Source: CAYRTD01 sp964595055 (GTDB lineage: Bacteria > Bacteroidota > Bacteroidia > Bacteroidales > GCA-2748055). Taken from it: a stretch of 43,377 nt of DNA. Shown piece after piece: positions 23,948 through 33,836 of this stretch. Position 1 is the stretch's first letter. Every line of letters begins with the position of its first letter. The stretch lies in the NCBI GenBank assembly GCA_964595055.1, contig CAZQOV010000005.1, positions 1 through 43,377 on the forward strand, read 5' to 3'. The notes beneath the pieces are model-generated. The model was not told the DNA's origin. It did no database searches and saw nothing but the letters and a program-made list of their open reading frames with translations. The position numbers and the translations under genes are program-made.

Positions 23948-26149
23948 TTATTCCGTCTCTTCCTCTTCCACGAAAGCAAAATCCAGCTGCCTCTTGGGCA
24001 GGTTTACATTTTTGACCTCTACGGTGATTTCATCTCCCAGCCGGAAGGTATTACCGGTATGCCTTCCTAAAAGTAAATAATTCTCATCATCATATTCGTA
24101 AAAATCATCCATCAGACTTTGAACTGCAATCATTCCTTCAATTCGGTTTTCGATAATCTCTGCGTATATTCCCCAGTCGGTGAGGCCGGAAATTATCGCA
24201 GGAAACTCCATCCCTATTTTATCCTTCATGAATTCCACCTGCTTATATTTTATGGAAGCCCTTTCTGCTTCCATCGCTCTTTTCTCCATCTCCGAGCAAT
24301 GGGTACACTTTTGTTCATACTTCTTTTTGTTTTTAGCATCTCCGTTTTTCAGATAATGAGCCAGCAACCGGTGTACCATCATATCCGGATATCTTCTGAT
24401 GGGGGAAGTGAAATGGGTATAATACCTGAAGGCCAGACCATAATGACCAATATTGCTCGTTGAGTACCGGGCTTTGGCCATTGATCTCAGGGCAAGATTT
24501 TCAATTACGTCCTGTTCATTTTTTCCCTCCACCTGCTTTAATAAACGGTTCAGAGATCTGGACATTGCCCTTTCACTGGTGAGATCGACAGAATAACCAA
24601 ATCGTGAGATAAACCGGCTAAAGGATTCAAACTTTTCAGGATCGGGTTTGTCGTGAATGCGGTAGACAAAGGTTTTGGGTTTTCCCAGATTTTTATCCCC
24701 GGGCTTTGCTTTTGTTTCCTGAACATACTTCCCTCCCCGGTTAATGTATTCTGTGACCGTCCGGTTTGCCAGCAGCATAAACTCTTCAATAAGATGATTG
24801 GATTCCTTTTGCTCCTTAAAATAAACACTCAGGGGATTTCCATGCCTGTCGAGATTAAATTTTACCTCTACACTGTCAAAAGCAATAGAACCTTTCTCAA
24901 ACCGATCTTTTCTCATGGTCCGGGCAAATTTATGGAGAACCATGATTTCATTTTTCAATTCCCCTTCATTGCCCATAATCATATCCTGTACCTCCCCGTA
25001 ATTGAATCGCTTTCTGGATCTGATGATTGTTCTTCCAATCCATTCCCTTAGAACTTCCCCTTTATCATTCATTTCGAAGACCACCGAGAAACATAACTTA
25101 TCTTCATCAGGTCGAAGAGAACAAATGAAATTGGAAAGTCGTTCCGGTATCATGGGAACCACCCGGTCGACCAGATAAACAGAGGTAGCCCGGTCGTAGG
25201 CCTCATCATCAATCAGGCTGGAAGTTTGAACATAATGAGTCACATCGGCAATATGGACTCCTATTTCATAGTTGCCATTATCCAGTTTTCTTAAGGAAAG
25301 CGCATCATCAAAATCTTTGGCATCATGCGGGTCAATAGTAAAGGTCATGACATCCCTGAAATCGCGTCTTTGCGTAACTTCTTCTTCCGGTATCTTTTCA
25401 CTGATGTGTTCGGCGGCAGCATTAACATCTTCAGGGAACCGATAGGGAAGGTCGAATTCTGCTAGGATGGCATGCATTTCAACATCATTTTCACCCGGAT
25501 CTCCTAAAACATCCACAATTTCACCGAAGGGATTTTTAACTTTTGCCGGCCAGTCGGTAATCCTGCCTATGGCTTTCTGACCATTTTTTGCTCCTTTTAA
25601 TTTTTCAAGGGGAATAAAAAGGTCATAAGGCATTTTTTTGCTGTCGGGAATCAGAAAGGCAAAACTCCCGGCAATTTCCACCGTCCCCACAAAATTCTCC
25701 CTGGCTCTTTTCATGATCTGTTCCACTTCACCTTCCAATCGTCCGCCTCTTTTTCTCACCGGATAAATATAGACTTTCACCGTATCCCCGTCAAGAGCGG
25801 TATGTAGCAGATTTCGTGGTATGAAAATATCCTCTTCAAGTTCATCGGTTATAAGAAAACCATACCCATGTACGGTCATATCGATGGTCCCAATGGCATG
25901 CCCGATTTTTGATTTCAGCTTATACTTCCCCCTGCCGGTTTGCTCAAGATTATCCGATTCTTCTAATTCTTCAAGAACTTCCATTACCAGGTGTCTTTCA
26001 TCCTCCTTTCGGAGTCCGATGATTTTCGACACTTGTTTGTAATTAAATGACTTACGGGGAAAATTAGAAAAAATTCCCAGAATTTCATTCCTTAGGTATT
26101 TTCGGGTTATTTTCTTATTTCTTCCCCTGTTTTTTCCTTTTCTGGCCAT
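23948..26149 (-). CDS. rnr: Ribonuclease R
   Basis: A 733-residue 3'-to-5' exoribonuclease of the RNB family that degrades structured RNA. Order: an N-terminal basic and winged-helix region (residues 1-80), cold-shock domains (about 82-240), the RNB catalytic domain with the magnesium-binding aspartates in DPHDAKDFDDAL (273-284), and a C-terminal S1 domain (MEFPAIISGLTDWGIYAEI onwards). The tail is acidic (FVEEEETE), unlike the lysine-rich tail of E. coli RNase R. It is divergent from cysS. Confidence 0.96.
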   Translation of the reverse strand: MARKGKNRGRNKKITRKYLRNEILGIFSNFPRKSFNYKQVSKIIGLRKEDERHLVMEVLEELEESDNLEQTGRGKYKLKSKIGHAIGTIDMTVHGYGFLITDELEEDIFIPRNLLHTALDGDTVKVYIYPVRKRGGRLEGEVEQIMKRARENFVGTVEIAGSFAFLIPDSKKMPYDLFIPLEKLKGAKNGQKAIGRITDWPAKVKNPFGEIVDVLGDPGENDVEMHAILAEFDLPYRFPEDVNAAAEHISEKIPEEEVTQRRDFRDVMTFTIDPHDAKDFDDALSLRKLDNGNYEIGVHIADVTHYVQTSSLIDDEAYDRATSVYLVDRVVPMIPERLSNFICSLRPDEDKLCFSVVFEMNDKGEVLREWIGRTIIRSRKRFNYGEVQDMIMGNEGELKNEIMVLHKFARTMRKDRFEKGSIAFDSVEVKFNLDRHGNPLSVYFKEQKESNHLIEEFMLLANRTVTEYINRGGKYVQETKAKPGDKNLGKPKTFVYRIHDKPDPEKFESFSRFISRFGYSVDLTSERAMSRSLNRLLKQVEGKNEQDVIENLALRSMAKARYSTSNIGHYGLAFRYYTHFTSPIRRYPDMMVHRLLAHYLKNGDAKNKKKYEQKCTHCSEMEKRAMEAERASIKYKQVEFMKDKIGMEFPAIISGLTDWGIYAEIIENRIEGMIAVQSLMDDFYEYDDENYLLLGRHTGNTFRLGDEITVEVKNVNLPKRQLDFAFVEEEETE

Positions 26150-26235
26150 AACGAAATTTAGTTGTTCTAATATAGGAATTATATAAAGACTTTTCGTCTG
26201 TTTTTCTCCTGAAAAGCATAATTTTTAAAGCTCTG

Positions 26236-26264
26236 TTGGCTTCCGAAAATCTTGTTTATCTTTG
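26236..26264 (+). promoter_or_regulatory. Promoter TTGG-N17-TATCTTTG for cysS
   Basis: TTGG at 26236-26239 and TATCTTTG at 26257-26264 form a -33/-7 pair. The ATG at 26284 lies 19 nt downstream, which argues against the longer TTG-initiated frame at 26236. Confidence 0.7.
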
Positions 26265-26283
26265 TATACTAATCAATAACTTT

Positions 26284-27741
26284 ATGAGAAAGTTCACTGT
26301 TTACAACACATTAAGCCGGAAAAAGGAAGAATTTAAGCCGATAAATCCCCCACATGTCGGTCTCTATGCCTGCGGACCTACGGTTTACGGAGACGCACAT
26401 CTCGGACATGCCCGAATGGCAGTCACCTTTGATCTGCTTTTTCGCTTTTTACAACACCTTGGATATAAAGTAAGGTATGTCAGAAATATTACCGATGTAG
26501 GACATCTTGAAAATGACGCCGATGACGGAGAAGATAAAGTAGCCAAAAAGGCCAGGCTGGAAGAGGTTGAACCGATGGAAATTGTCCAGTATTATTTGAA
26601 TCAGTATCATGATCATATGCGGAGGCTAAATGTTCTTCCTCCATCTATAGAGCCAATGGCTTCCGGTCATATCATAGAACAGCAAATAATGGTAAGGAAA
26701 ATCCTGAAGGCCGGTTATGCATATGAAGCCAACGGATCCGTTTATTTTGATGTTGAAAAGTACAACCAGGAACACAATTACGGGATTCTTTCCGGCAGAA
26801 AAACAGAAGATTTACAAACCAATACCCGCGAGCTGGAAGGCCAGAAGGAAAAAAGAAGCCCCCTTGATTTTGCTCTTTGGAAAAAGGCCGATGACCGCCA
26901 TATTATGCGCTGGCCTTCGGAGTGGAGCGAAGGCTTCCCGGGTTGGCATCTCGAATGCTCGGTAATGAGTTCCAAATACCTGGGAGAGGAATTTGACATA
27001 CACGGAGGTGGCCTTGATCTGCTGTTCCCTCATCATGAATGCGAAATAGCACAAACAGTGGCTGCCAATGGAAAACAGGCAGTAAAATACTGGATGCATA
27101 ATAACATGATTACCATTGACGGACAAAAAATGGGGAGGTCGCTTAACAATTTCATTACCCTGGATGAGGTTTTTTCAGGAAATAACGATCTGCTGGACAA
27201 GGCTTTTTCACCTATGACCATCCGGTTTTTCATGCTCCAGGCTCATTACCGGAGCACACTGGATTTTTCTAACCCGGCTTTAATTGCCTCGGAAAAAGGA
27301 ATGAAACGCTTGTTCGAAGCGCTCAGGCTAATGGAAAATCTTGAGCATTCAAATGAATCTACTTTTGACATTCACGATATTACCGAAGGAGCCATCTCTG
27401 CTATGGCCGATGACCTCAATACTCCGGTTGCTATAGCAAAACTATTTGAAGGGGTCAGGTTTATCAATCTCATGAATGAAGGCAAAGAAAAACTTAATGC
27501 ACTTCATTTACAGGAATTCAAAGAATTTATGAATCATTTTGTTTTTGATGTACTTGGCCTGACCCGGGAAGATGAAGACAGAGATGACCAGGGGGCAGAA
27601 ATCATTGAGGCAATATTAAATATCCGCCTGGATGCCAAAAAACGGAAAGACTTTACCACAGCTGACCAGATAAGAGATGCCCTTACTCAACTGGGAATAA
27701 AAATAAAAGATAAAAAAGACGGATTCGAGTGGAAAAAGTAA
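26284..27741 (+). CDS. cysS: Cysteinyl-tRNA synthetase
   Basis: A 485-residue class I synthetase that charges tRNA-Cys. The HIGH motif is AHLGHARM near residue 40. Zinc ligands are visible as the cysteine in YACGPTVYG, the cysteine in LECSVMSSKYLG and the HHECEIAQ cluster. The second signature is KMGRSLNNF (family KMSKS), so Ser and Lys are replaced by Gly and Arg; I believe this variant is common in the phylum. The start at 26284 is set by the promoter. The last 13 bp overlap ispG, so the two are coupled. Confidence 0.96.
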   Translation: MRKFTVYNTLSRKKEEFKPINPPHVGLYACGPTVYGDAHLGHARMAVTFDLLFRFLQHLGYKVRYVRNITDVGHLENDADDGEDKVAKKARLEEVEPMEIVQYYLNQYHDHMRRLNVLPPSIEPMASGHIIEQQIMVRKILKAGYAYEANGSVYFDVEKYNQEHNYGILSGRKTEDLQTNTRELEGQKEKRSPLDFALWKKADDRHIMRWPSEWSEGFPGWHLECSVMSSKYLGEEFDIHGGGLDLLFPHHECEIAQTVAANGKQAVKYWMHNNMITIDGQKMGRSLNNFITLDEVFSGNNDLLDKAFSPMTIRFFMLQAHYRSTLDFSNPALIASEKGMKRLFEALRLMENLEHSNESTFDIHDITEGAISAMADDLNTPVAIAKLFEGVRFINLMNEGKEKLNALHLQEFKEFMNHFVFDVLGLTREDEDRDDQGAEIIEAILNIRLDAKKRKDFTTADQIRDALTQLGIKIKDKKDGFEWKK

Positions 27742-29609
27742 TCAAGACAAGAGAAGTAAAGATTGGTTCGGTTAAACTTGGCGGAAATGCTCCTCTGGTA
27801 ATCCAATCCATGACAAATACCGATACAAATGATATTGAAGCCACGGTGGACCAATGCATTCGTATATTTGAAAAAGGAGCCGACATGGTTAGGATTACCA
27901 CTCAAAGCTCCCGTGAGGTGAATAGTCTGATTAAAATCAGAAGAATTCTCAAAGAAAAGGGCTTTACACAACCCCTTGTCGCTGATGTCCACTTTCTTCC
28001 GGCAGTAGCAGAAGAAGCGGCAAAAATTGTTGAAAAGGTAAGGATTAATCCCGGGAATTATATTTCCGGAAAATACAAGGGACCTGACAAATATGACCCC
28101 GGAGTCCGAAAATCACATATCCAAAAAATACGTGAAAAGCTAATTCCATTGATCAGGATATGCAAGGATCATGGCACGGCAATCCGTATCGGAGTAAACC
28201 ATGGATCCCTTTCAGAACGGATATTGAACTGGTATGGCGACACTCCGGAAGGCATGGTGGAATCGGCAATTGAGTTTCTCAGGGTGTTCAGGCAGGAAAA
28301 TTTCCATGATCTGGTGGTTTCTTTAAAAGCTTCTTCCGGCAGAATAATGGTTCAGGCCAACCGGTTGATGGTAAAAAGAATGCAGGAAGAAAAGTTGATC
28401 TATCCTTTGCATCTTGGGGTTACTGAGGCTGGTGACGAGGAAGAAGGCAGAATTAAATCATCGGTGGGAATAGGCTCCCTGCTTGCTGACGGAATTGGAG
28501 ATACCATAAGGGTATCCCTTACTGAAGACCCCTGGGAAGAAATACCGGTGGCAATATTGATCAAGGAAGTTTTCGGAAAAAAAGAAAAACAAAAGATCCC
28601 TTTTATTTATAAAAATTCATCCTTTGATCCCTTTCATTTCAATAAAAGAAATAGTTTAACAGTCGATAAAGTCGGAGGAGACAATGCGCCGGTGGTAATC
28701 AGCAGTTATGCCCCGGAAAGCCAGGATGAAGATCTGCTTTCTTCCTTCGGATATTTCTGGAAAAACGGGATTCTGGAGATTAAGTCTACCGCTTCAGATT
28801 TCATATATGGAGCTGAGGAAGTTCCCGGGATTCAGGATATTAAAGGCTTGCAGCTGCTAACAGAAGCTTCTCTTAAAACACCCATGAATACAGCCGGTCC
28901 TGTTATCCTGGATATAAAGGATTATGAAGCCCGTGATGATAAATATAAGGTGGTTTTTTTAAGAATCAAAAGCGAAGAAGATATAAATCGCCTCCGAAAA
29001 TTAAAGGAAACTTCCCGTGTTGTCCTTGTCTTCGATCCCGGCGAAAAAGAATTTATTCAATCTGGCCGAGAATTTTTTAATCTGCTGAAAACATGGAGAT
29101 TGAAGATTCCGGTTGTTCTATACAGGAAGTACAGGTCAAAAAATATTGAAGAACTGATGATCCGGGCATCCGGGGAGATGGGAGCCCTGCTGATTGATGG
29201 CTTGGGTGATGGGGTGTGGCTGGAGGATTCCAACCCAAACATCAGCCTTCAGGAAACCCGGGAGTTAAGCTTTGGCATTCTGCAAGCAACGGGAGCAAGG
29301 GTTTCAAAAACGGAGTATATTGCCTGTCCCTCCTGTGGCAGAACTTTATTCGATATCCAACCCACACTAAAGAAAATAAAAGCAGCTACCGCTGAATTTA
29401 CCGGCCTGAAAATCGCTGTAATGGGATGCATAGTAAATGGTCCCGGCGAGATGGCCGATGCGGATTTTGGTTATGTAGGTGCCGGTCGGGGAAAAATAAG
29501 CCTTTATAAAGGGAAAAAGGCTGTTAAAAAAAACATTCCCGAGAAACAGGCGGTGGAGGAATTGCTGAAGTTGATCCATGAAAAAAATTATAGACATCGA
29601 TCAACTTAA
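27729..29609 (+). CDS. ispG: 4-hydroxy-3-methylbut-2-enyl diphosphate synthase, long form
   Basis: A 626-residue iron-sulfur enzyme of the MEP pathway (also called GcpE). It converts MEcPP to HMBPP. The N-terminal TIM barrel starts VKIGSVKLGGNAPLVIQSMTNTDT. The C-terminal reductase-like domain carries the [4Fe-4S] cysteines C533, C536 (CPSCGR) and C567 (MGCIVNGPGE). Between them is an inserted domain (about residues 290-510), as in plants, chlamydiae and Bacteroidota; E. coli IspG lacks it and is about 370 residues. The start is a GTG inside the end of cysS. The electron donor is not encoded nearby. Confidence 0.95.
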   Translation: MEKVIKTREVKIGSVKLGGNAPLVIQSMTNTDTNDIEATVDQCIRIFEKGADMVRITTQSSREVNSLIKIRRILKEKGFTQPLVADVHFLPAVAEEAAKIVEKVRINPGNYISGKYKGPDKYDPGVRKSHIQKIREKLIPLIRICKDHGTAIRIGVNHGSLSERILNWYGDTPEGMVESAIEFLRVFRQENFHDLVVSLKASSGRIMVQANRLMVKRMQEEKLIYPLHLGVTEAGDEEEGRIKSSVGIGSLLADGIGDTIRVSLTEDPWEEIPVAILIKEVFGKKEKQKIPFIYKNSSFDPFHFNKRNSLTVDKVGGDNAPVVISSYAPESQDEDLLSSFGYFWKNGILEIKSTASDFIYGAEEVPGIQDIKGLQLLTEASLKTPMNTAGPVILDIKDYEARDDKYKVVFLRIKSEEDINRLRKLKETSRVVLVFDPGEKEFIQSGREFFNLLKTWRLKIPVVLYRKYRSKNIEELMIRASGEMGALLIDGLGDGVWLEDSNPNISLQETRELSFGILQATGARVSKTEYIACPSCGRTLFDIQPTLKKIKAATAEFTGLKIAVMGCIVNGPGEMADADFGYVGAGRGKISLYKGKKAVKKNIPEKQAVEELLKLIHEKNYRHRST

Positions 29610-29933
29610 AATAATCCGTTTAACCGAATGATTTCATTCATCAAGAGAAATTGACTTTTGTCAAAACCATGCATTTTTTCCGGAAAATCATTTCTCATGA
29701 TCATGTCTCCGCTGACCCAAAAAACTCCCTCTTTCATTCATTTATTATAAACATAATTTCATCCTCAAATTATTACCGTTAGCCAAAAAAGACAGGATAT
29801 TAACATTTTGTTAATAACCATTTTTTGCATGTTGCCTGTTTAAGGGGGTAGTTTATTCACCAAAAGATATTTTGACTTAGTCAAAAGAAAATTTTAAGAA
29901 CTTCATTTTTTAATAGTTTCGTAGTGAAATTCA
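29610..29933. promoter_or_regulatory. Regulatory region with three palindromes upstream of the surface-glycan genes
   Basis: No gene is present. Three perfect inverted repeats are visible: TTGAC-TTTT-GTCAA (29651-29664), ATTAACA-TTT-TGTTAAT (29799-29815) and TTTTGAC-TTA-GTCAAAA (29870-29886). A near-consensus -7 box TAGTTTCG lies at 29914-29921, 12 nt before the ATG. The third palindrome would sit roughly 40-55 bp upstream of the transcription start, a position suited to an activator or a repressor. The first and third share TTGAC/GTCAA half-sites but differ in spacing (4 and 3 nt). Confidence 0.55.
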
Positions 29934-31391
29934 ATGCCAACAACCATGACAATTAAAAGCATTTCAAATAAGATCTATTCCATCTCCAGATCGAACAGAG
30001 CCGAGGGGAAGAAGCGATACCTTTTCATAATTGAACTCCTAGTTATCATTGGCGCTTTTTTACTTGCGGTTTTTCTATGGGGGAATTTTGTAAATCCATT
30101 TTTTTCCTTAAATAAGGAACTCGTATTTTTTGGATTAATAAATCTGCTATCCTGGGTCATTCTTTACAAGCTGACCATTATTTCAAAAATTCCACGAACA
30201 CAGCGTTACATAACGATCTTATTTAATTTCGTCCGGATCGCATTTTTTGAAATGATTTTCCTTTTTGTGATGAAATTTGTGCTGGGTTTTGAATCCATCT
30301 CATATTTCTTCATCATCTTTTATACAGGACTTAACCTTTTCGTTCTGTTTCATTTCAGAATATTTTCTTACAGGGTATTTAAAATCTTCCGGGCCAATGG
30401 TTATGATCTTCATAAAGTGTTGGTTATTGCCAATTCTTTCTCTGATGAATTTATTGAAAAAATCATCAATGAAAAAGAATGGGGTTTTGATCTGGTAAAA
30501 ATCATCAGTGATTCAAGATTAATAAAAGAAAAGTTTGGAGCAAAAATCCCTGTGGTCAGTGAGTCATCAAAACTAAAAGAGATCCTGGATAACGAGGTGG
30601 TGGATGAAGTGATCTATTGTAAAAACGAACTGGATGATCAGGCCATTAAGAATCTTATAACCTTATGTAATGAAGTAGGGGTGATTTTCAGATTACAATC
30701 CGATCTTTCTCCTCTGAAAACGCTGAAGATTCACCTTGATACCCTCAATGATGAATCTCAATTATCGCTTATTGATTCTCCTTCAAACAATATTGCCTAT
30801 TTTATCAAAAACGTAGGAGATCTCTACTTTTCCTTTTTCATGCTGCTCCTTCTGCTGCCCTTATTCATGTTGCTCGGCATATTGATAAAAATCGATTCCC
30901 GGGGTCCGGTTTTCTTTGCCCAGGAAAGAGTCGGTCTGAGGGGAAGAAGATTTAAGTTATATAAATTCAGAACCATGATTCCGGATGCCGAACGGGTTCT
31001 GGAAAAATTGAAGGCGCAAAATGAAATGGATGGTCCTACTTTCAAAATGAAGGATGATCCGAGAATTACCAAAGTCGGAAAATTTTTGAGAAAAACCGGA
31101 TTGGATGAGCTTCCCCAGCTATACAATGTGTTCAAAGGGGAAATGTCATTAATCGGACCTCGTCCACCCCTGGCAAAAGAAGTTGAACAGTATGAAAGAT
31201 GGCAAATGAGAAGGCTTTCTGTGAAACCCGGAATAACCTGTACCTGGCAGGTAGTTCCCAACAGAAATGACGTGAAATTTGAAAGCTGGATGAGAATGGA
31301 CCTGCAATATATCGACAACTGGTCATTCCAGAAAGACATTTCCCTGTTTTTTAAAACCATAAAGACGTTTTTCTCCCCTTCAGGTCATTAA
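29934..31391 (+). CDS. Polyprenyl-phosphate sugar-1-phosphate transferase (capsule/exopolysaccharide initiation)
   Basis: A 485-residue inner-membrane enzyme that moves a sugar-1-phosphate from a nucleotide sugar to undecaprenyl phosphate, the first step of a surface polysaccharide. Residues 20-155 hold about four membrane segments, 160-270 a Rossmann-like region, then a membrane hairpin (about 290-320) and the catalytic part: DSRGPVFFAQERVG, KLYKFRTMIPDA, RKTGLDELPQLYNVFKGEM, LIGPRPPL. All catalytic signatures are intact, unlike the relative at 12363. The sugar cannot be predicted. It is followed by a hairpin and then gmd and fcl. Confidence 0.92.
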   Translation: MPTTMTIKSISNKIYSISRSNRAEGKKRYLFIIELLVIIGAFLLAVFLWGNFVNPFFSLNKELVFFGLINLLSWVILYKLTIISKIPRTQRYITILFNFVRIAFFEMIFLFVMKFVLGFESISYFFIIFYTGLNLFVLFHFRIFSYRVFKIFRANGYDLHKVLVIANSFSDEFIEKIINEKEWGFDLVKIISDSRLIKEKFGAKIPVVSESSKLKEILDNEVVDEVIYCKNELDDQAIKNLITLCNEVGVIFRLQSDLSPLKTLKIHLDTLNDESQLSLIDSPSNNIAYFIKNVGDLYFSFFMLLLLLPLFMLLGILIKIDSRGPVFFAQERVGLRGRRFKLYKFRTMIPDAERVLEKLKAQNEMDGPTFKMKDDPRITKVGKFLRKTGLDELPQLYNVFKGEMSLIGPRPPLAKEVEQYERWQMRRLSVKPGITCTWQVVPNRNDVKFESWMRMDLQYIDNWSFQKDISLFFKTIKTFFSPSGH

Positions 31392-31460
31392 ATCAGAACT
31401 GTCCTTTCTAATTAAAGATATGGTAAGTGAAACTTACACGAAAAATCCAAGTATAAAACA

Positions 31461-31493
31461 ATCCACAGGTGTAAACTTGTGGATGTTTTTTTT
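31461..31493 (+). terminator. Intrinsic terminator between sugar transferase and gmd
   Basis: A stem ATCCACA/TGTGGAT (31461-31467 with 31478-31484) around a short loop is followed by eight T residues at 31486-31493. It separates the transferase from gmd by transcription, either fully or as an attenuator. Confidence 0.7.
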
Positions 31494-31523
31494 AATTCAA
31501 CATTACTAATAATAATTGACCAT

Positions 31524-32657
31524 ATGAGTAAAGTAGCACTAATTACAGGGATAACCGGTCAGGACGGCGCCTACCTTGCTGAGTTACTGCTGGCAAAAGG
31601 ATATGTTGTTCATGGAATAAAAAGAAGAAGTTCACTGTTCAACACGGAAAGAATTGATCATTTATACCAGGACCCGCACGAAACCGATAAAAATTTTATC
31701 CTTCACTACGGAGATCTCACCGATTCAACCAACCTGATTCGCATTGTACAGGAAATTCAACCCGACGAAATCTATAATTTAGGTGCCCAAAGTCATGTTA
31801 AAGTTTCCTTCGAAACACCCGAATATACAGCAAATTCTGATGCACTCGGAACCCTTCGGCTTCTGGAAGCTATCAGGCTCCTGGGACTGGAAAAGAAAAC
31901 CCGGTTTTATCAGGCATCTACCTCGGAACTTTATGGACTGGTTCAGGAAGTTCCACAGACAGAGAAAACACCTTTTTATCCAAGAAGTCCCTACGCCGTA
32001 GCAAAAATATATGGCTACTGGATTGTAGTGAACTACCGGGAGGCCTACAATATTTTTGCCTGTAATGGAATCCTTTTCAACCATGAATCCCCCCTGAGAG
32101 GAGAAACATTTGTAACCCGGAAAATAACCCGTGGCGTTTCCGAAATTATCATGGGCCTAAGTGAACGTATCTACCTGGGAAACCTTTCTGCCAAAAGGGA
32201 CTGGGGTCATGCAAAAGACTATGTGAAGGCTATGTACCTGATGTTGCAACAGGATAAACCCGAGGATTTTGTAATTGCCACAGGTATAACAACAGAAGTA
32301 AGGGAATTCGTCAGAATGGCATTTGAAGAAGCAGGTGTGATCATTGAATATAAAGGAAACGGAAAAGACGAAAAAGCCTATATTAAAGAACTTAAAAATC
32401 TACCTGAAGGTAGCGTACTCGATGAAAAATCGGTCGGTAATTGCGTTCTTGAAATCGATCCTCAATACTTCCGACCTACCGAAGTAGACCTGTTGATCGG
32501 AGATCCTAAAAAAGCCAGGGAAAAACTGGGATGGGAACCTGAATATGAGCTTTCACAGCTCATCCGGGAAATGATATCAAACGACCTGAAAATTATGAAA
32601 AAAGAGAAAGACCTGGTTGACCTGGGTCATGAAATAATAGTGAGGCGTGAATCCTGA
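31524..32657 (+). CDS. gmd: GDP-mannose 4,6-dehydratase
   Basis: A 377-residue extended SDR that converts GDP-D-mannose to GDP-4-keto-6-deoxy-D-mannose, the first step to GDP-L-fucose. The N-terminus MSKVALITGITGQDGAYLAE and IKRRSSLFNTERIDHLY are diagnostic. The catalytic STSE...YAVAK set is present, with NHESPLRGETFVTRK downstream. I chose the ATG at 31524; the longer frame adds 15 residues that overlap the T-tract of the terminator. fcl follows after 75 nt, so the two steps of the pathway are paired. Confidence 0.96.
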   Translation: MSKVALITGITGQDGAYLAELLLAKGYVVHGIKRRSSLFNTERIDHLYQDPHETDKNFILHYGDLTDSTNLIRIVQEIQPDEIYNLGAQSHVKVSFETPEYTANSDALGTLRLLEAIRLLGLEKKTRFYQASTSELYGLVQEVPQTEKTPFYPRSPYAVAKIYGYWIVVNYREAYNIFACNGILFNHESPLRGETFVTRKITRGVSEIIMGLSERIYLGNLSAKRDWGHAKDYVKAMYLMLQQDKPEDFVIATGITTEVREFVRMAFEEAGVIIEYKGNGKDEKAYIKELKNLPEGSVLDEKSVGNCVLEIDPQYFRPTEVDLLIGDPKKAREKLGWEPEYELSQLIREMISNDLKIMKKEKDLVDLGHEIIVRRES

Positions 32658-32732
32658 CATCATTCAAGTATTTCAGGGGACTCTGACAGGAGCCTGTCTG
32701 ACTCTGTTTTCTAATCCTAAACCATTAACATT

Positions 32733-33836
32733 ATGATCCCAAAAGATGCAAAAATTTATGTGGCAGGACATACCGGTCTGGTAGGATCGGCGTTGAGGCG
32801 CAACCTTGAATCAAGGGGATATAACCATCTTATTCTTAGGAATTTTGAGGAACTTGACCTTATGGATAATGAGGCGGTAAAGAATTTTTTCGCTTCTGAA
32901 AAACCGGAATATGTCATACTTGCCGCAGCTAAGGTAGGTGGTATTGTTGCCAATAACATCTACCGGGCAGATTTTATTTACGATAACATCCAAATTCAGA
33001 ATAACGTTATTTATCACAGCTACAAGAATAAGGTTAAAAAGTTAATCTTTCTGGGCAGTTCCTGTATTTACCCGAAAAATGCTCCCCAACCTCTCAAAGA
33101 AGACTATTTGCTGACTTCCGAACTTGAATATACCAATGAACCATACGCCATCGCCAAGATTGCAGGTATAAAAATGTGTGAATCATTTAACCTGCAATAT
33201 AAGACCAACTTTATTTCGGTTATGCCTACCAATCTTTTTGGTCCAAATGATAATTTTGACCTGGAAAAATCTCATGTCCTCCCGGCAGTGATCCGAAAAA
33301 TGCACCTCGGAAAAGCCCTGGCTGAGGGAAATATGGAAAGTTTGAAAAAAGACCTTGACAAATACCCGGTTGAAGGAACAGACGGATCTGCTGATGAATC
33401 CAAAATCATCGAAAAACTTAAGAAATATGGCATACGCAAAGAAAATGATACGGTCTGTATCCGGTTCTGGGGAAGTGGTTCTCCCCGAAGGGAATTTTTG
33501 CATTCTGATGATCTTGCTGATGCCGTGATCTATATTTTTGAAAACATTGATTTTGCCGACCTGGTGGAAGATAAATCCCAGTTTGAACAGGAAGTGAAAA
33601 ACATCAGGAATACCCATATCAACATTGGAAGGGGAACTGATGTCACCATTCTGGAACTGGTGGAATTGATAAAGGATGTTGTGGGTTACACCGGAAAGAT
33701 AGAATGGGACAGATCGAAACCCGATGGCACACCAAGGAAATTAATGGATGTAAGCAAATTGAATTCCCTGGGCTGGAAACCGAAGCTTAGCCTTGAAGAG
33801 GGGATAAGGAGAGTTTATGAGTATTATCGTGAGTAG
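32733..33836 (+). CDS. fcl: GDP-L-fucose synthase
   Basis: A 367-residue extended SDR that epimerises and reduces GDP-4-keto-6-deoxymannose to GDP-L-fucose. Motifs: KIYVAGHTGLVGSALRR, LAAAKVGGIVANN, LGSSCIYPKNAPQPL, YAIAKIAGIKMCES (catalytic Tyr and Lys), PTNLFGPNDNFD, and GSGSPRREFLHSDDLA. It is about 45 residues longer than E. coli Fcl because of a charged insert (about residues 197-230), an extension I associate with Bacteroidota. With gmd it supplies fucose for a surface glycan. The gene is also known as wcaG. Confidence 0.95.
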   Translation: MIPKDAKIYVAGHTGLVGSALRRNLESRGYNHLILRNFEELDLMDNEAVKNFFASEKPEYVILAAAKVGGIVANNIYRADFIYDNIQIQNNVIYHSYKNKVKKLIFLGSSCIYPKNAPQPLKEDYLLTSELEYTNEPYAIAKIAGIKMCESFNLQYKTNFISVMPTNLFGPNDNFDLEKSHVLPAVIRKMHLGKALAEGNMESLKKDLDKYPVEGTDGSADESKIIEKLKKYGIRKENDTVCIRFWGSGSPRREFLHSDDLADAVIYIFENIDFADLVEDKSQFEQEVKNIRNTHINIGRGTDVTILELVELIKDVVGYTGKIEWDRSKPDGTPRKLMDVSKLNSLGWKPKLSLEEGIRRVYEYYRE

